Of a stretch of DNA of 64,000 nt, positions 62,131 to 64,000 are shown one piece after another. Position 1 is the first letter of the stretch; every line of letters starts with the position of its first letter. The notes under the pieces are model-generated. The model saw only the letters and a program-made list of their open reading frames with translations. It ran no database searches and was not told where the DNA came from. The DNA is from Agrypnia vestita (Eukaryota; Arthropoda; Insecta; Trichoptera; Phryganeidae): positions 1 through 64,000 of the forward strand of contig JADDOH010010097.1 in assembly GCA_016648135.1 (NCBI GenBank), written 5' to 3'. Both the position numbers and the translations under genes were made by a program.

Positions 62131-63057
62131 ACTGACGGTGGTCCGAATTATTATATTGGCATTTTTCGTTTGGCTGTGGTTTTTCATCACCTTTAAACGA
62201 TTGTCGATGTCGGTATGCAGATCTCTTCACCACCATTCACTCCGTTGTTGAGTTGGCGTATTTAAAGGCACGTTCTTAAAGTGTTGTATTGTTTAAGCAA
62301 ACATTGAGTATTTGGCAAACTTAGAACTCGATTTTTGAATATACCTATTAATGGTGATAAAAAAACCTCAAGTACTGGTCGATTTCTTAATGATGGCTTT
62401 TCAAGAATGTATTTTGTACCGATACATATCTCGCTATCAATGCGAGAAAGAGACAAAGTTGTATGATAGCTTCACGCTTGATAGTAATGCGACAACGCAA
62501 ACGTTTGTATTACCTGGTAAACCACCTGTAGCGTGTTATTTTTTAAAAAATAAGTGAATTTAACACATCGATGATAATTATTATAAAATCATTTTTAAAA
62601 CTTTCCGAAATTTCTTAGTGGGTATCCATTATATGTATAATATAAAATATAGATACTTAAATTAAATTGAGTGATAAATATAAATTGTTTTATCTTTACG
62701 TGAGTTTAATCATAATTTTATATTTTTCTACTCGAGTTTCACATTAATTAAATATTAACAACTCGTACACAATTATCAGCAGCAGATATGCCACGGTGGA
62801 AGATATTTAATACCCCTGTACTCTACCGCCATCGCGTAAGTCTGTGGTGAATACTGTTTATATATTAGTTAATAACGTTTGTAACGATGATAATATGGAA
62901 TTGAAAACAGAGAGAATAGTATACAATTCTAAAATGCCCGAAAGCAACGTCACAATTCCTTACACAATAGCGCACCTCAGAACTGGCGCCCGTGGTGGTC
63001 AGACCAGCCCTGGCTAGATGCGAGTGAATTTTAAAAGTATATCCAATAAAAATAATT
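62131..63057. other. Noncoding stretch, nothing recognised
   Basis: AT-rich, no exon or repeat recognised. Confidence 0.4.
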
Positions 63058-63230
63058 TCTTTGTCTGTCTGTCCGTAACTTCCTGTAACCCCGTAACTTT
63101 GATTTTTTCTAAATCTTTTTTATTATAAATAAATACCTGAGAAATTCTTCGCTCCCCCTTTTTGACGGATCAAAGCTAGTAAATAAATAACTAAACGTTT
63201 GTCGCTCAGTATATTTAGAGGTTTAGTTTT
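63058..63230 (+). repeat. Dispersed repeat, family R-like copy 5 (weak)
   Basis: TTTGTCTGTCTGTCCGTAAC and TTCCTGTAAC resemble the family head; the body is too diverged to align by eye. Confidence 0.35.
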
Positions 63231-63464
63231 AGAGGTGAAGTTGTCTCTGCGTCTCAGTTATCTGCATTGTATTTTAAAAAAAATTTAAATACTCATTTAA
63301 ATAATATCTACGTACAAGTTGTTCATTAGATATTAGATCGTGTTGACCTTGGAACCCACGCATTCTTCGTTTGCGCGGCGATTTTATGTATCATATTACT
63401 TGTAGATTTACGTCACAGCCCTAAATTTTAATCGATTCTGTACTCTTCGCGAATGACGTAGCGA

Positions 63465-63720
63465 GGCTGGCCCCCACACATGAAGACCTTCAAGAGTGGA
63501 TAAATTTCGTCAACGCAAGAGTGCACTCAAGTAGGGATGAAGATTAGCACTGCCAAAACAGAAATGATGGTCGTAGGAAGAGATCGAAGCAGTGCTAGAT
63601 ATAGGGGACGCAGCTGAAGCGAGTCGATAAATTCAAATACCTTGGGGTGGAATTTTCTAGGGACGGGAGGCAGTAAGGCGAAATAGAAGATAGATAGAAG
63701 AGTCAGCTTTTTAAGTTCTC
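63465..63720 (+). mobile_element. LINE RT-tail fragment
   Basis: Frames read LAPTHEDLQEWINFVNARV, then GMKISTAKTEMMVVGRDRSS, then VDKFKYLGVEFSRDGR with a frameshift. This is the region directly after the RT catalytic site of a LINE (K-T-K..V.GR, then KYLG). It is related to the remnant at 18420-18960. Confidence 0.75.
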
Positions 63721-64000
63721 TATATCCACCTGCTTGCCCAGCATTTTATCAAACGTAGTCAGGATTACCTAAGAAATGTTCAACACATGACCAAGAATAT
63801 ATAGTATAGGCATTATTTTCTATGTAAGTGCGCAAAGATAATAATTATTTGTATAGATATATATAACAGGCAAGATGAATGCATTTTTGTTTATTTTTGT
63901 AGTGATCTTTTTTTTTTCATCTTCCACAAAGACTGTTTTAAGGGATCTCCGCGGAAGTCCAGTATTTTAGACCGGGGCAAGCAATGCAACTTGAAACAAC
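63721..64000. other. Window end, nothing recognised
   Basis: AT-rich sequence with no assigned feature to the end of the window. Confidence 0.4.

Overview
This is a eukaryotic, AT-rich window, almost certainly from an insect and probably a moth or butterfly. The reasons are one split gene for an insect-type secreted angiotensin-converting enzyme (ACE, peptidase family M2), GT-AG introns, tRNA-derived SINEs, several LINE families, MITEs and a solo LTR. The lepidopteran assignment is inference from the overall look of the repeats, not proven. There are no bacterial operons, tRNA genes, rRNA genes or CRISPR arrays.

The only host gene I can assemble is ACE, on the minus strand between 31461 and 9916. 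Eleven coding exons join in frame, every junction has AG/GT borders, and they give 630 residues plus a stop (1893 nt). The catalytic set is complete: the HEMGH zinc site (378-382), the third zinc ligand E406, transition-state and substrate residues H348, H508 and Y518, carboxylate binders Q276, K506 and Y515, chloride residues Y219 and R517, and the three disulfide pairs. The most striking feature is that the exon carrying HEMGH is present twice in tandem: 7a at 19706-19830 and 7b at 19529-19653. Both are 125 nt, in the same phase, with intact splice sites and only 52 nt between them. Using both would shift the frame into an early stop, so they look like mutually exclusive catalytic exons. They swap two active-site positions that, in human ACE, differ between the N and C domains.

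The introns and the roughly 32 kb upstream of the first coding exon are filled with mobile DNA. LINE-1 (13.4-16.2 kb, plus strand, frameshifted) begins just outside the acceptor of exon 10. LINE-2 (23.0-26.1 kb, minus strand) has a 789-residue endonuclease/reverse transcriptase ORF, five 86-bp repeats in its 3' part and an apparent inverted 5' end. LINE-3 (28.9-30.2 kb) lies between inverted arms and carries a nested 155-bp insertion with a 12-bp target duplication. LINE-4 (31.9-33.3 kb) is the fuller relative of fragments at 6.6 and 9.3 kb. Further out are a hAT derivative with an 8-bp duplication (33706-34342), palindromic foldback elements, a solo LTR (49716-50305), a spliced hAT/DUF4371-like fragment (58.4-59.1 kb) and a PIF/Harbinger remnant (61234-62110).

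A second theme is a short motif, CTGANGA, then a hairpin, then CGAAAC, seen about ten times on both strands with different stem sequences that still pair. It resembles the core of the hammerhead ribozyme. Stems I and III were not convincingly found, so the ribozyme reading is a hypothesis. About 300 bp at 49.07-49.36 kb looks like the promoter and first exon of a plus-strand gene whose remainder is not visible.
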